Shown in pieces: positions 11,706 through 24,777 of a DNA stretch of 64,000 nucleotides (the stretch's first letter is position 1; each line of letters begins with the position of its first letter). The notes beneath the pieces were generated by a model that saw nothing but the letters and a program-made list of their open reading frames with translations, was not told where the DNA came from and did not search any database. A program made the position numbers and the translations under genes. This DNA comes from Volvariella volvacea V23 (taxonomy: Eukaryota > Basidiomycota > Agaricomycetes > Agaricales > Pluteaceae), in NCBI GenBank assembly GCA_000349905.1, contig KB722739.1, positions 431,593 through 495,592 on the forward strand. Reading direction: 5' to 3'.

Positions 11706-14700
11706 ATGGTCTTGTCCCTATTCTCGATACAATGTGCGGCGTAGCCACTCAAGACCCGTTGGCTATGCGCGCGCATTCTGTTATAATCCACTATCGAGAC
11801 CGAGTATTCACTCCAGTGGCGACAGACCCTTTTCTAGTTAATCGGTATGAACAAACAAAGCATTGTTACCCCTCTACTTCCAACTTCGCTGTCAAATGGA
11901 TTTAAATTCTATCTCTTATCCCTCGCTTCTCACCCCAACCCAACCCTAAAATTTCAGTATTCCCTCGATCAGGGCTCGAACCTTACTTCCTGCGGAACCC
12001 ATCACCGCATCGCGTTGAACGACCGTCTTTCACTTTTCCCCACCCACACTCGATTAGTGATCATTACATCTATAAAATGAATGTTCATCATTACAGGGCG
12101 ATGCAAATGCCCGTCTGATTTTTCTGTTGTGCGTACGCTGCGGTTGGATGTTGATGATGCCTGGCCAAATCTGCCAACCCTTAATGCGCTCATTTGTTTG
12201 TCGCTTTTGAACCTCTCATATCTGTCTTCGTATTGGTGGGAAAGTAGGGTTCTCGTAACACCGCCGCTGCTAGCATTTCATGCACGCGTCAAGCTTAGGG
12301 TGTATACAGTGACGAAGATTGGTCATCGAGTAGGTGCCAGTCGAGTGCGGGGGAGGCAGGCCTCTGTCGTCATTTTTGATAAAGGTAGTAATACCTATCA
12401 TTTACCCTGAGTCGGCTTGACAGATTTCGACAATATATTCTGTGGGCACTGGACATCATCGTCATACCTCCGACCCATGTGCATATTTTTGTTGGTCAAT
12501 TAACCGGAGGATTTCACCTTCTGATCCTATCTCAACAGGATAATGGTTTTCACGCGGTGGGCATAGAGCAGTACTAGTGGAGGTGTAAAGACAATAAACG
12601 CCGCTTTGTGCGAAAATGCCACGCGCTGGCCATTCGAGCATTTTCAACCGGATGGCGCTTATTGTGGAGCGCGTAATGATAAGAAAGGTACATCATCGTG
12701 GTGGATCCGGGCGCACCTATGTTATCTCGCTTGTTCTAGGTCTAACACTTTCGTCGGTTAGATCCGTAAAACAGGAGAGTGATTCTGGGTGAAAGTGAAT
12801 AGATTCCACTAGACAAGGAGTGTAGAAGACTGATGGAAGGTAAGGTATTAGGTTAGCAATGCATATTCCATTGTTGAGACCGTGGAAAACACACAAGCCT
12901 CATCAGAACTCAAAGGAATGTCATAAGAGTGACCATTTAGAGGGGGGTCTCGGGCAGAAGGCCCAGACACGTGAACTGTGTTCGTACCGCAGCCAAGTAC
13001 CCGTTACTGAAATCGACAACTGCCAACCCCTTGCTGCAGGTGAAATCCCCGCCATCTGCTTGACTGCAACTTACGGCACTAATCCACATCGAGTCAGCTG
13101 ACAACCATTTAGACTGAATGATTGTGCTTATTATGGCATAATTTCCTGTCATTGGGGCATTCCATTGGTAAAAGAGTGTAGATTGTACGCTATTAGGCTC
13201 ATTGGCCAGCCGTGCTGACGTGAGTCTTTTGATAGTCGATGTGGTTTACAGGCGTCGTTTGGAACATCGCATGCAAGGCCGCCTACAACGGTGGCCTTCC
13301 AATTCGGATCAAATGTAATGATGGACCGGTATTCCGATGGACTAATGACTCTGGCAGTGAATATTCAATGCGCTTAGAAGTGAGGCACATACCCAAGCTT
13401 AGACTTAAGCTTCGAGAAGAAAATCTCCATCAAAAGCTGTTTATTTCACTGCTTACTAGTACAACAGAAGTTTAGCGGACTTGAGGTGATATATTGACCC
13501 ACAGTTACGGAATGGCGTCGATGCTGTTACGGGCGCTCCGCTGCCGGAAGCTGCACTCCTGTTCAAGTTCCCCAGAAAGGCATTTTGGTACAATGCATTC
13601 AAAATGTCAAATCTATGAGTATTTATGAGCAGTTAGTTGCATCCTCGTCGCATTGCATCTAAGACCGGTCGATCCTGGTCAGAAGCATAGCATGAACGAA
13701 AAACGTGGGTGACACCTTTTTTGCGTAGTAGAGCTTTTCTCTAAGGAAACACACCTCAGCTACATCGCGTTTGGCATGTTATCAACGGGCACTTACCGTA
13801 CGTCACTTAGCTAACGGTCTCGGGGATGTCGACAGAGGTAGCTGCTGGATACACCTTTTCTCAAGCCAATAGGTCTCCGCTTGCTATTCAAACGATAGAG
13901 ATGGGAGGCCCCCATTAAACCAACCTTGTTAGTCTTTGTACTCTCACGAATATACAGCATCCTCGGGCAGCCAACCGTAGATTCGGGATGCCATTACTCT
14001 TCACACTCGCACAAAGGGTATGGACATTAGGCACGAGTCGAAACTATGCCTCGTGAAATATGGAGCTCATGGCGGTCGAGATGTGCCCATCTGAAAGAGG
14101 CACCACCCTCATCTTCCAGAGCATACCAAGCCAGATGGACAGATAGATAAGACCTGGTTGCTGGAAACTTGTATGAGCTGAAAGCTTCATTTCTGCAGGC
14201 AGCCTCCTTCCAGGCACTTGTCATGCTTCTGTCTGATATGCTACTGGAGTGCGCTTCCACCGTCAAAAGCGCTATTGTTAGCGCGAGCTTATCTGACAAG
14301 CTACGCTTCCGATACCAGATTGTGGAGATTGAACGCAAGAATTACTTGTCAACAAACTACTGGCATTGTGAGGTTAGTTGACACCTACTTGCATCGACTG
14401 CCTCAAACTTATGCGCTGACTATCAACGCCTATGCATCAGCACCCCGATTTGCGCGCTACCCCTAACTTGCTCCCCTATACGTCCATCGCTGTACCTTGG
14501 CGATGAATGCAAGTCGGGACCGGACCCCCAGCGAGCCCGAGCTTATCGCGGCACAAGCCTTCCCGAAGATCCAGTGTTCAATGATCACCACCAACCATAG
14601 AGTCGGTCATTGATTTAGAGGCATATGACGCCGGACTCACCTGCGGAGAATTGACTGGCCTCCATAGCATGATCAACTATTGGATCAACGCATCACGATC

Positions 14701-16516
14701 AGATCAGGGGCAAAACCGTTCATGGCTACACAGCTTTGCTGATCTCCGGCGCAACAGAGTTGGGTTTCGAGCATTCGAGAGTCGTCACCATGTCAGCTGA
14801 CGGAGGCTAGCGGGGGGGTTGAAGGGTTTACGCGTCAACTCAAATTGAGGGGTGGGCGACGGTAGATTCCTCTCTACGTGCGACGTGAACGAGCTTGAGC
14901 TTTGCTTTTCAACAACGGGGAGCACCACCCACCGTGTACTGCGCAACCCCGAGCCGCGTGGCGCGCGGTCGTTTTCGACGTCATCATCCTGCCAGTAATA
15001 GCAGCACCTCTTGTCCTCGCCGACAGCGCCGTCCGCCCATCACCACAGATCGCACACAGCGTGGGTCACTTGGGGTGCAGCGTTCATTTCACACTAATTA
15101 GTCTCATAAAATCGGGGATCTTCGACCATCCCATCTTTTGCTGTAGCAACGGAAACACTTCATCAGCTCCCTCCCCCCCGCGCCCGCTGGCCATCAACAG
15201 ACTGCTCATGGGACTACAACTGCACTGCGCTAGTACCCTCCCGTTCCATATCGCAACAGCAGCGCAGCCTATCAGAAACAAGGACGAGCAGCTGTACAGC
15301 GATGAGCTGGCGAGTACTATTACCTATTCCCGGAACGCGCCAAGCCAACGCCCAGTGTCACACCGAGCTTGGTGCACTACCTGCACCATACATGGTCATG
15401 AGCGGGGGGGAAAGCACGGATACGATTTAGGAGTATAAATACATAGAGGTACAAGTGCTGTGTATTGAGCGTATCGGGCAGAGTGCTCTATCACTTGCTT
15501 TTCACCCAAAGTAGACAAATCAGGCCAGAAATGCTGGGATATGAACGCCGGGATCGAACGAACGAGGGAGCGGATACAGCGTGTCGACGGCCTTCTACCT
15601 CGAACGTCCACACACTACCGCCAGCCGTGCAGTGGACGAGTTCGAGTTAGACTCAAGGTTACACCTGCTGACTGAAAATTGACTGCCAGTGGACCGGGGG
15701 GGAACAGTCACTCGCATCAAACCTTCTGCGAATACGCCGAACAGTACAGCAGACAAAAGCTTTCATATCGCAAACCTTACCGTCAGCCATGCCACTAGCG
15801 TGATCACGAACAAGAAGAAGAAAAAAACAGGGGGTGGGGGGAAGCAAGCCGATAGTGTTCGTGTTTGTCCTTTCCCGGTCGATGCCTTCACCACCTCCCA
15901 ACTCGGGTCTGTCGGGATGTAAAAAAGAATCCACAAGGCCACGGCCGTGTATGTATCAAAACACGACTTGTCCTCGTGTATCAGGTATCAAGTATCAGGC
16001 CATCAAGCCACGAGATTCGGAATGACAAGGTTGGGAGATCAGAGATAGCGACATGCTGAACTTGCATTCGAATCGAATCAGATCAAATCAAAATCTACGG
16101 TGCACAGAAGGAAAACGAAAGATAGGAGAGAACGGATAGAAATGTGTGGATGCGTGGAAGTAACGGCAATGCAGCACCGATTGAGTAATATGCAAACATG
16201 ATAGTGGCGATGGTGCATAGTTCTTGACGTGTACAGTATGATCAGAAAGAAGGAGGGGGTGTGCATAGACGAATTTGTGGCTACAAACATAAGAGAAGGT
16301 AAGACAAACAACAGTTGGGGGGAGAGGCAGAGCGACGCGAGTGGAGCCGTGGGATTACAGAAACAAAAGTGAGGCGAGTCCACGTTGTATATGAATGTAT
16401 GTGCGTGTGCATGTGAGGTGCTGGCTAACTAAAAGCTTGACAAAAATGCATATGTTACATGTTTTGGGAGGAGGGAGGAAAAGGGGGAGGTCTCGGAGGC
16501 GATGTGGACGGACAAC
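11706..16516. other. Gene-poor interval of 4.8 kb
   Basis: No exon chain or domain can be supported. Open frames reach about 180 codons (14902-15438) but lack motifs, and their overlaps in several frames look like chance. The last few hundred bases are the downstream flank of the ARB1 gene. Decayed transposon sequence is possible but I find no terminal repeats. Confidence 0.55.
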
Positions 16517-19104
16517 TCAAGTCCTTCCTCTGGGTGCGGTCTTGCTGAACAACTTGGCCTTTTCAATTGCAGCTTGACCTAAAATAGTCCGTTCAGCGTC
16601 CGTCTCATCTCCGACAAATCACACACGGGAAAGCCACGGGCAAGTGTGGAGCAAATTTGGAAGGAGGGACACTTACTCTGAGCGACAAGGTTCTTCTTGT
16701 AGTCCACGATGCTGATGTCGTCCTTGGTCAGATTCCTAATCGTCTTGTCCGCGACTTCCCAAAGCTCCTCTGCAACTTGTCCGATGAGCCCTAGAGGTGG
16801 CGCGGTATACGTCAGTACATTGTATCATTCATGCTGATAGACAAAAAAGGGACTGACGGAAATCGTGAGAGACAATGACAACACCGCCTTCGAATTCCTT
16901 TATAGCCCGGGCGAGGGCATCAATAGAGTCCATGTCCAAATGGTTCGTGGGCTCATCTGAAGGACGATCAGGGCTATCGGCCAGCGTGGTATATAGCTTA
17001 ATACGCACCAAGAAGGAGGATATGCGGGTGCTCCATCGCCAATTGTGCAAAGACGACACTAAAAGTAGACTAAATTCCCAAACGATCGAGTAACAATAAG
17101 AGGCGACCTTACCGGTTACGCAAACCGTCCGAGAGGTGCTTGATAGGCTGGGTCTGATGCGATCCAGATAGACCGAAACGACCAAGTTGGGCTCGCCACG
17201 CCTGAAAGTATCGCAAGCCATATAAGGTCAAAGTGTTCGCGATCAGGGCGAGCGATGTTAACCATACCTGAACATCCTTTTCGGGGTATTTTTCGGAGAA
17301 GAGAGATTGGAAGTATTCAATAGGCGTCGAGTCGTAAGGTAACTGATCAGCTGAATGCTGAGAGTATTTTGCGAGCTTGAGTGCAATATGCTTGGAGATA
17401 GTCCCTTCGCATGGTTTCAGAGCACCGGTTATGAGGTGGAGGAGGGTAGACTTTCCGGCACCATTGGCACCGAGGATTGCAATTCGGGAGTCCATACTGG
17501 GGTAAAAGTGTTAGGGTCCTTCACAAGGGTAAGCCACGGGACAGGGGCGTTGACTTACTCAATACCGAAGGAAAGCTTCTGGTAGAGGTAATCCTCCTTC
17601 TTCCCAGAGTAAGAGAAGGCCACATTATCGAACGCGATGATAGGCGGTGGGAGTTTACCAATATCCTCAAAGTTGAAGCTACGAGTTGGGTTGATGAGTA
17701 TATGCAATAGCCGACGATAGCGAACATGGCATACCGCAATGGCCGCGGCTGTTCGACCTTTTCAATGAGGCCGGCCGCTTCCATCTTGTCAATGATCTTT
17801 TGCTTGGACTTCGCTTGACGCACGAGGTTGGCGTATGTACCAGCAGAAGCGATGAACCTGAACAGGTGTCACCAATCAATTCAATCGGTAAGGGTGCAGT
17901 CAACTTACTTCTTAATATGCGCGATCTCTTCTTGTTGCTTGTGATAAGCCTTCATTTGATTAACCTCGTTCTCCTTCTTTGTCTTGACGTAGGTAGTGTA
18001 GTTACCGGTGTAGTAAACCAACTTCTTCTTCATGGTAAGATCCATGATGTGCGTGCAAACACTATCCATGAAGTCTTGCGAGTGGGAGGTAATGACAAGG
18101 ATATGATTATACGTGGATAGATACGCCTCCAGCCATACGACAGCACCGAGATCTAAGTGATTGGTAGGCTCATCAAGGAGCAACAGATGCGGCTTGACGA
18201 ACAAGGCTCGTGCAAGCGCGACACGCATACGCCAACCACCACTCATGTCCTTGGTGGGCTTCTTCATCATGGTCTGGGAGAAGCCGAGACCGTGGAGAAT
18301 GCTCGCGGCCTTGGTTTCAAAGGTACTCGGGTCCAGCTCCTCCAGCTCCTCGTAAGCAGCGTCTAGCGCACCATCCTGATCCTCCTGGAGGGACAGCTCC
18401 TCGATGCGAGCTTCGAGTCTCGCGACCTTCTCCTTTGCAGATGCAATGATGTAATCGACCGCATTGACATCTGATGGCTCAGCTTCACCTCGGACAAGGT
18501 AGATGTCGATGTGGTCGGGAATATGGATGTCCCTCTCGGCGATGGAGCGCAAAAATGTGGACTGTAGCACGAAAAGAAAGGAAACGAACGTGGAACGTGA
18601 TCAGAAGGAGCGTGATGGAGCAATGACATCGCCAGATGGGCAATGACGTTGTTACGCACCTTGCCTGAACCGTTCTCGCCCAGCAGACCGTACCGGTTTC
18701 CATAGTTGAGAGCGATCTCCGCCCCTTCGATGAGAAGACGGCCGTGGAAGGACAGAGTGTAGGAATCCATTTTGATGTCCCGGGATTTCTCATCAGAGAC
18801 CAGAACACCCGCAGCGCTCCTGTAGCATGGGACGGGTCAGGGATGGATCGCAGGTAGAGCGGACGACCACGAACCTGTCTGTTGCAAGGTTCAGTCTCGC
18901 CATTGACAGGAGGTCCTCTGAGCTGTTGTTCTTGCTGTTGGCGGCGCTAAGGCTGGTCGGCGGAGTGTTGAGCGAACTGCCGTTGACAGAACCTGCCGGG
19001 GTTGATGTTGATGTGGACGCGTCGGCGCCACCGCTGGCAGCGGCGGCAGCCTTCTTTGCGGCTTTCTCTGCGAGCCTTTTCTGTTTTGATGCTGAGGGAG
19101 GCAT
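16517..19104 (-). CDS. ARB1: ABCF ATPase ARB1/ABCF2, ribosome biogenesis
   Basis: Soluble ABC protein without membrane segments; in yeast Arb1 works in 40S and 60S subunit assembly. Eleven exons sum to 1929 nt, 642 residues. The start [18 protein letters not shown] is the basic N-terminus usual for ARB1. First nucleotide-binding domain: Walker A GENGSGKST (split by an intron after GK), signature MSGGWRMR, Walker [13 protein letters not shown], switch His SHSQDF. The linker is charged and helical, with an [13 protein letters not shown] stretch. Second domain: Walker [10 protein letters not shown], signature LSDGLRNRV, Walker [12 protein letters not shown], switch VSHDFR. The LSDGLRNR form of the second signature is typical of ARB1 and separates it from GCN20 and EF3. 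All splice sites are GT-AG and phases close. The gene is intact and alone, with large empty intervals on both sides. Confidence 0.95.
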
Positions 19105-22100
19105 GATGAGCGGAGACAAGAAAATCGCCTGATCGATGGCCCATCGCAATTTTGTCCCCTATGCCCACGTGACCTCTCCCACAGCGCTTGCTAATTAACG
19201 CGACTCGGACGCGAACGCGCGTTCCCCTCCCGTCCAACAGCTCGCGAGCGTGTCGCCGCAGCGCTCGGGCGTCGGCCAGGCGGGCGCTCACCTCCCGCCT
19301 CATTCAGGACTGCCAACAGGAGGGGCCGAAATCGGGAGTAAGGTAAGGTTGTAGACATGGGTGTTGGTGCCTTGGTAAACGCCCAGCTATTAGTCCCGAG
19401 GCACCAAGGTCATCTGCACCCTTTCCACGGGATCGACGGCAGTTCTTCTCTCCATTCCCCTCGCTGCTAGATAGCCTTATCTGATCCTTCCATTATCCTT
19501 TGACTTGTCCTATCCCAGTCACGGGAGACCCCTATTCAAAGCGTACCCGAGGCTGCGGGAGCTCTACGCAGGTTGCCTTGAAGCCAAAGAGGCAGGATCT
19601 CTGCAGAACTTCCAGAGCCCGGGTAAACGTCGAAGTAACTGACACTGGAATAGAGTGCATCCCAAATAGGACTAAGCACACACACACGGATTGTCGTCTG
19701 ATTGGCAAGTCTGTTTGCAAGACCCTAGGCAGCGGCAGACTCCGGGGGATATGTCCCACTAGCGCGTTTTCGACATTTGTGGCCTCTGGCTCCTGGATAG
19801 CACCCGCCGGTAGATGCGGGACGAGCACCCTTTATGCCTTCATCATCCCTTGCTTGCGTGCGGGAACCCAACCGCAGGAGGGTCCACCGACCCGCTGATC
19901 TCATTGGATACTATCATACGATGGATGAAGACCTGCACCGCGGCTAGATAACACATCCATGTGACATCCACCAAAACGCCTCTATCCACCCCCGCCCACA
20001 GTCACATCTCCCCAAATGAAAATGAATGTGGAATGCCACCCCCGGAAGAACCCGCCCTGGCAGAGCGAGTCGTGCAAAGTGCGGTGATGATCTGAATGGG
20101 AGGAACGGATGTGGAGGAGAACGGGTTAATCACGACCGGTGGTTTGGAACACGAAGCTTTTGAGATATGGCATGTGTCCTCATGGCCGACTGCCTGTACA
20201 ATGGCGGAAGCTACGAGTCTGATGGACAGGCGATGCCAGACATCTCGACTCTGAGATGGCAGGCATCATGTCCACGGCGTGTTATTGGCCACCCGAGATG
20301 GGAAAGCATATCACAATCGGGGGGCTAACCTCGCTATGTTCAACGCAGCGTTCAGACCGTGAGAGACAATTAACATCGTTTGGGTAATAAGCATATATCG
20401 AAGCTCATTAGCAACCAAAAGAGCCATTGCCATACTCGTCTGGCTAGCTTGTCCTGCTGCAAGATTAGTGTCGGGGATGCGGAACGAGACAGTCTACTGG
20501 GAAACACAAGAGATTGTATCTCGCGATTTGCCAGGTCGATGCGGTCGAGCGGGGGGATGGGAAGGCACCCAATGAATGACAAGATTGGATTTCCCATTTG
20601 ACAATTGGACGGGCGCTGGGCAAGCGGGATGAAGGTAGAAGACTCGATAAGGGTGCACCTGACTTTTGGGGGAAATTAATCAAGTGGGATATTGGAGCGG
20701 AGGCTTTTTGAAAAGCCGGGTTAAAGGTTAGCACAACACGTGTGGTTGGCCAACCCCCGTTAGCCATATCGCTTACGACACGGCTATCCATCGCAGATGG
20801 GCAGCACCACTCGGACCGGGTGGCTCTATCTCACACTCTCAGGCCTCTCAACAGGGGCTCAACGGTTTGGTGAGTGTGCTAAGAGGCCTAGAACAGAAGA
20901 ACGTACATCTCATAACATACAACATAACATTCCTGAATTGCTACAATGAAACAACCGCGTTTGTACCAACGCAGCAGTGGGAAAGTTGACTTGAACGTCC
21001 TGGGGGGATTACTCCCGCTGAGGTGCGAGCTCAGTCGAGAAGGGAGTCCCTGTTCAGCGAATAGCTATCTCCTTCCGTTCAGGTTGTCAACACCAGTTTC
21101 TCGACGAACCAATGAGAAACCTCTTGGTTCTTTCTCGTACCACCCCTGGGACGACATTTGCACGAATCAGAAGGTCGCAAGAAATAAGGTAAACATCCTG
21201 CTTTTTCGATTCCTTATGGTGCTCAGCATACACACCGGCTTCCGTAACGTCATTAGAAGTCGTAGTACTAGCACCGGTCGGCGGACGCAACCAACAGAAT
21301 GGCCAGCATTAGTTGACACAAAGAAGGGGGGGCTGACGCAGATCGCATAAACATTTCGTCCCCCCCACTCACCACCTCCTTCGGCCACGCAGTCGAGGGA
21401 GAAGGTGCTTCACTCACGAGTGGCTCACCTAACAGCGCGGTGGTCCAGGCCGAGTGGACAGCCCATACTTGGGTGGACGTCCATCAAACCCATCAATCAC
21501 CTCCGAACGCGTTAATGTTGTGCGTTTCCCAGGTGTGCCGCACTGCACCGTTACCGTCCGTGCGTGCACCAAGTTCCTTCAATGGTACACTCAAAGACAG
21601 CGATTAGAGATTCTGCGAGTGGGAGTGGGAACGCGGTGGCACTTCAAACGTCAACGCGTAGGGAAAAAAACATGGATAGATTCAACGTGGGCCTTTTGGG
21701 CTGCACGTTTTTTTCGTCTTCTTTCTTTGATATGACTTGTAAGAGGCTGTGATGTGCGTCGCACCAATAGAGTAAGAGAGGCTCGTGGGTCGGCGAGGGT
21801 TTTCGCTGAGTTTGATTGCGCAGCAAAGTCTTTTCTACTTCCAAAATGGACGGCCGTGTGTGCATTTGGCGTGGGGGTGCTGTGTTGGCGTTTCAAGTGG
21901 TCCATTCATTTCTGTCTCCTCTAGGTTTGAAATGAGGTCGGGTGCATCATTTTCATTTGAATATCATACCACGGCAACATTCAACATGTCGCTAAATTTC
22001 GTGCTTGCCGGGAGGGCCCCATCACCGGTGGGTTCTCATAGTGCGGCCACCCGACTCCTATGTTCATATGAAATAAAATTTTTTAGCTTGCAACTGTACT

Positions 22101-24777
22101 CTGAAATCTACAGCATAAGTTGTTCGAGTGTATGTAGCCACCTACGTACGCCAAGCTCGGGCCCCTTGTCGAGCGGAGTGGCAACTCCAAACCCGAATCA
22201 ACTTCTCCCGGCCTAAATGGCGTCCCAGGACTTCAAGAAATCGAGCGAGTTATCTACCCGTGGCCAACGGATGACGACAGCGGTTCTGGGCTAATACAAA
22301 AGCCATGACAGATTCGATTGCATATGGGGTATACGCCGCATTGCTGATCAGTTGCGTCTATCTGATACAGTCACCCTCCTGGTATTAGGTCAACTTGCGC
22401 GCATACACGGGTGCGATGCAGATCTTACTGTATACTGCGAAAATGAAAGCCTAGGGCCATCTTTCCGTCCTCGTAATCATTGCTCCGCTCAATGGTGCCG
22501 AATGTTTCCGGACAGCATGGCTTGCCGATGCGACGCGGGTAGACAATATAATATGGATAATCAATGTTCAGCCAACATGCACAAAGGCGAGTTGGGCTAG
22601 TCAGTATTCTTTTAACCCTTTGGTTTCACCAGGATCATTGACTTTTGACTGCTGGAATTTTTTGTACTCGGTCTGATCATGCCGAAGCTAGTGTTGCTCC
22701 GCTTATGTAGGCAAATTCCCATTGAAAACCTTGTTTTGCGACGCGAGGGAACGGTGACTTCATCTGTGTGTTTTTTTCTCTTCTGGAGATGAATGAAGAG
22801 TCCGCCGAGTGTTTGTGCTTTATGCAATCGCAATCTAAGGAAAAAGTCACAGGTTTGTGGGATTTTTTCCAGCTTTGCAAGCTTAAGCGTTCATATTCTC
22901 GAAGAGTTTTCTGTGAATATTACCCTTCGTTTCCAGCAGGTTTCCATACTCCCTGAAAACGCACAGCCAGAGTGTACAATAACCTCGTTCGAATCACACG
23001 ATTACGGTCCCAGAGTTGACTTTTTGACTTTACGCCGCGTGGTCCTATGCATTGCTCCCGGTTCAATTGACCCAACGCTATACTACCCTTTTCGCCTCGC
23101 GGCAACTTCCCCTGCCCTATCCCAAGCCAAACACAGCCTGAATCGCAATTACATTAACTGGGATCGCCTTGTCCTGATTGATCACCGTCGTCATCGCCCT
23201 TTTCATTTGGTCCCGGGTGCACAGCAGGGAGGGGTGATATGATAGAATGTTCACAAAAGGGTCGAGACAAGAGTGGCTCGTGGCCTAAGCGAGAATAGGA
23301 GAGCGGGTGCGATGTGATGACGACGGCGCTTTCCATCGGGAAGGCTTGTGTATAGCCCTTGTGATGTGGACAGGGAAGGGTGAATTACCTTGCTCGGTAG
23401 TCGGTCCGTCTGATAATTGATATGCAAAAGAACTGATAGTGCAAGGTGATTTGGGTGCGTTTATGCTGGTGGAGCTGGGATAAGTGAATGAAGTTCAGAG
23501 TTGGAGTGTGAGGCTATACCTCGGCGTGTGGCTCGGGAAGTGATTGACATGCTAACCCGAGTTGATTACCTGCGACAGCCGTGCTTCATTGTCCCGCGAA
23601 TTTATTCATTGAGTTTGATTGAAAGAGGAAGCCTCAAGAGTGTCATTATGATTCATGCAGTGCTTTCAAACTCATATTTTAAGCGTGGCCACCCCAGGTT
23701 TGTATTGCAAGTCATCATTAATTTAACTATTCTATTTGAAAAATTTTGTAGTAAGTATGGCCTCTTAATTTTCTTATCCAGTTGCTGTTGAAATGGGGTA
23801 TCGTGTTGCGGAGTAAATATGCTCCTTATACGATGTAACAAAATTCGGGCATAGTTAATCGGGTATGGCATTAGAGGACCAAGGAAAAGGTTTGACAAGT
23901 GTTCATCTGTCTCCCGGAGGAACTCTAGAAACGTGCAAGGTTTTCGGACTTGGTGCCCCCTTGATCTAGGCTTGCCTGGTGCACATCCAAAAACGCTCTG
24001 GACGAGCGTTCGGCCTCAGCGCGCCCACTGTATTTCTCCGGGATGCACCTAGTTTTGTCGTTTATCTTGCTGTAAAAGATAGGCACTACGCAAACCGAGC
24101 TCTGACCTCGTAGGAATTTGCTTCCGAATTGTTTGGCTGGAACAGGTCGAGCAAATCAGGACCCGCAGTCTTCCGAAATCCGCATATCGCGCGAGTACGG
24201 CTTACAATTGCTTGTGATTGAACCTTTCCATCGTTTCTCCGAGGCTTGCGTCTATTCAGTTGGTGTTCTGATTTAAGACATCAAGAATGCCATGAAGACG
24301 CGTGGCTATCACAACTTGAATGGCCAGGGTTATGAAGCTGCCTATCGCTGCTAAAATCCCTCTTGTCTTCCTAGGATAGCTGTGAGTCCAATGTTCTCAA
24401 CTTTGTCGATGTGTTTATGCATAAAAGGTAGTGGGACAAGTTTAAGCTTGATATCACTTGACCGGTGCGAGCCAATTCCTATGGTCAACATAAAGTAGCG
24501 TCGACTCCCCTCGTAATAAATGCCCCTCTGCACTCCACTGCTCGCGCTCAAGTTGCTACGAACGTGTCTCTTCTGCCCCTGAGGCCTGATTACCGGATCA
24601 GACTTGATACGGCCCGGAGGATCCTCCCGGTAACGAACGTGCTTAACAGCATAGGACTCACAACCCGCTCATGACTTCACGATATTCATAGAGGCGATCA
24701 GTCGTGTGCCATGATCACTGGCCAGAGGTCCTAAACAGTTCCAAATTAGTCTGCTGTCCGCCACGGACCAGTCATGC
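19105..24777. other. Gene-poor interval of 5.7 kb
   Basis: No gene can be supported. The first ~200 bases upstream of ARB1 are GC-rich and should contain its promoter. There is a short (CA) run near 19677-19687. Open frames reach 149 codons but none shows a domain. A Cys-rich frame at 22352-22600 starts only at TTG and has no ATG, so I do not call it. No rRNA, tRNA or terminal repeats were recognised. Confidence 0.5.

Noticed and set aside
11965..12060. Minus-strand GGTTCGAGCCC resembling a tRNA B box
   Set aside because: Flanks do not pair as a T-stem and no A box or cloverleaf can be built.
15535..15620. Minus-strand GTTCGATCCCGG resembling a tRNA T-loop
   Set aside because: The neighbouring bases do not form a five-pair T-stem and no cloverleaf fits.
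22352..22600. Cys-rich 82-codon frame resembling a small secreted protein
   Set aside because: It begins with TTG, there is no in-frame ATG nearby, and no splice structure gives a start.
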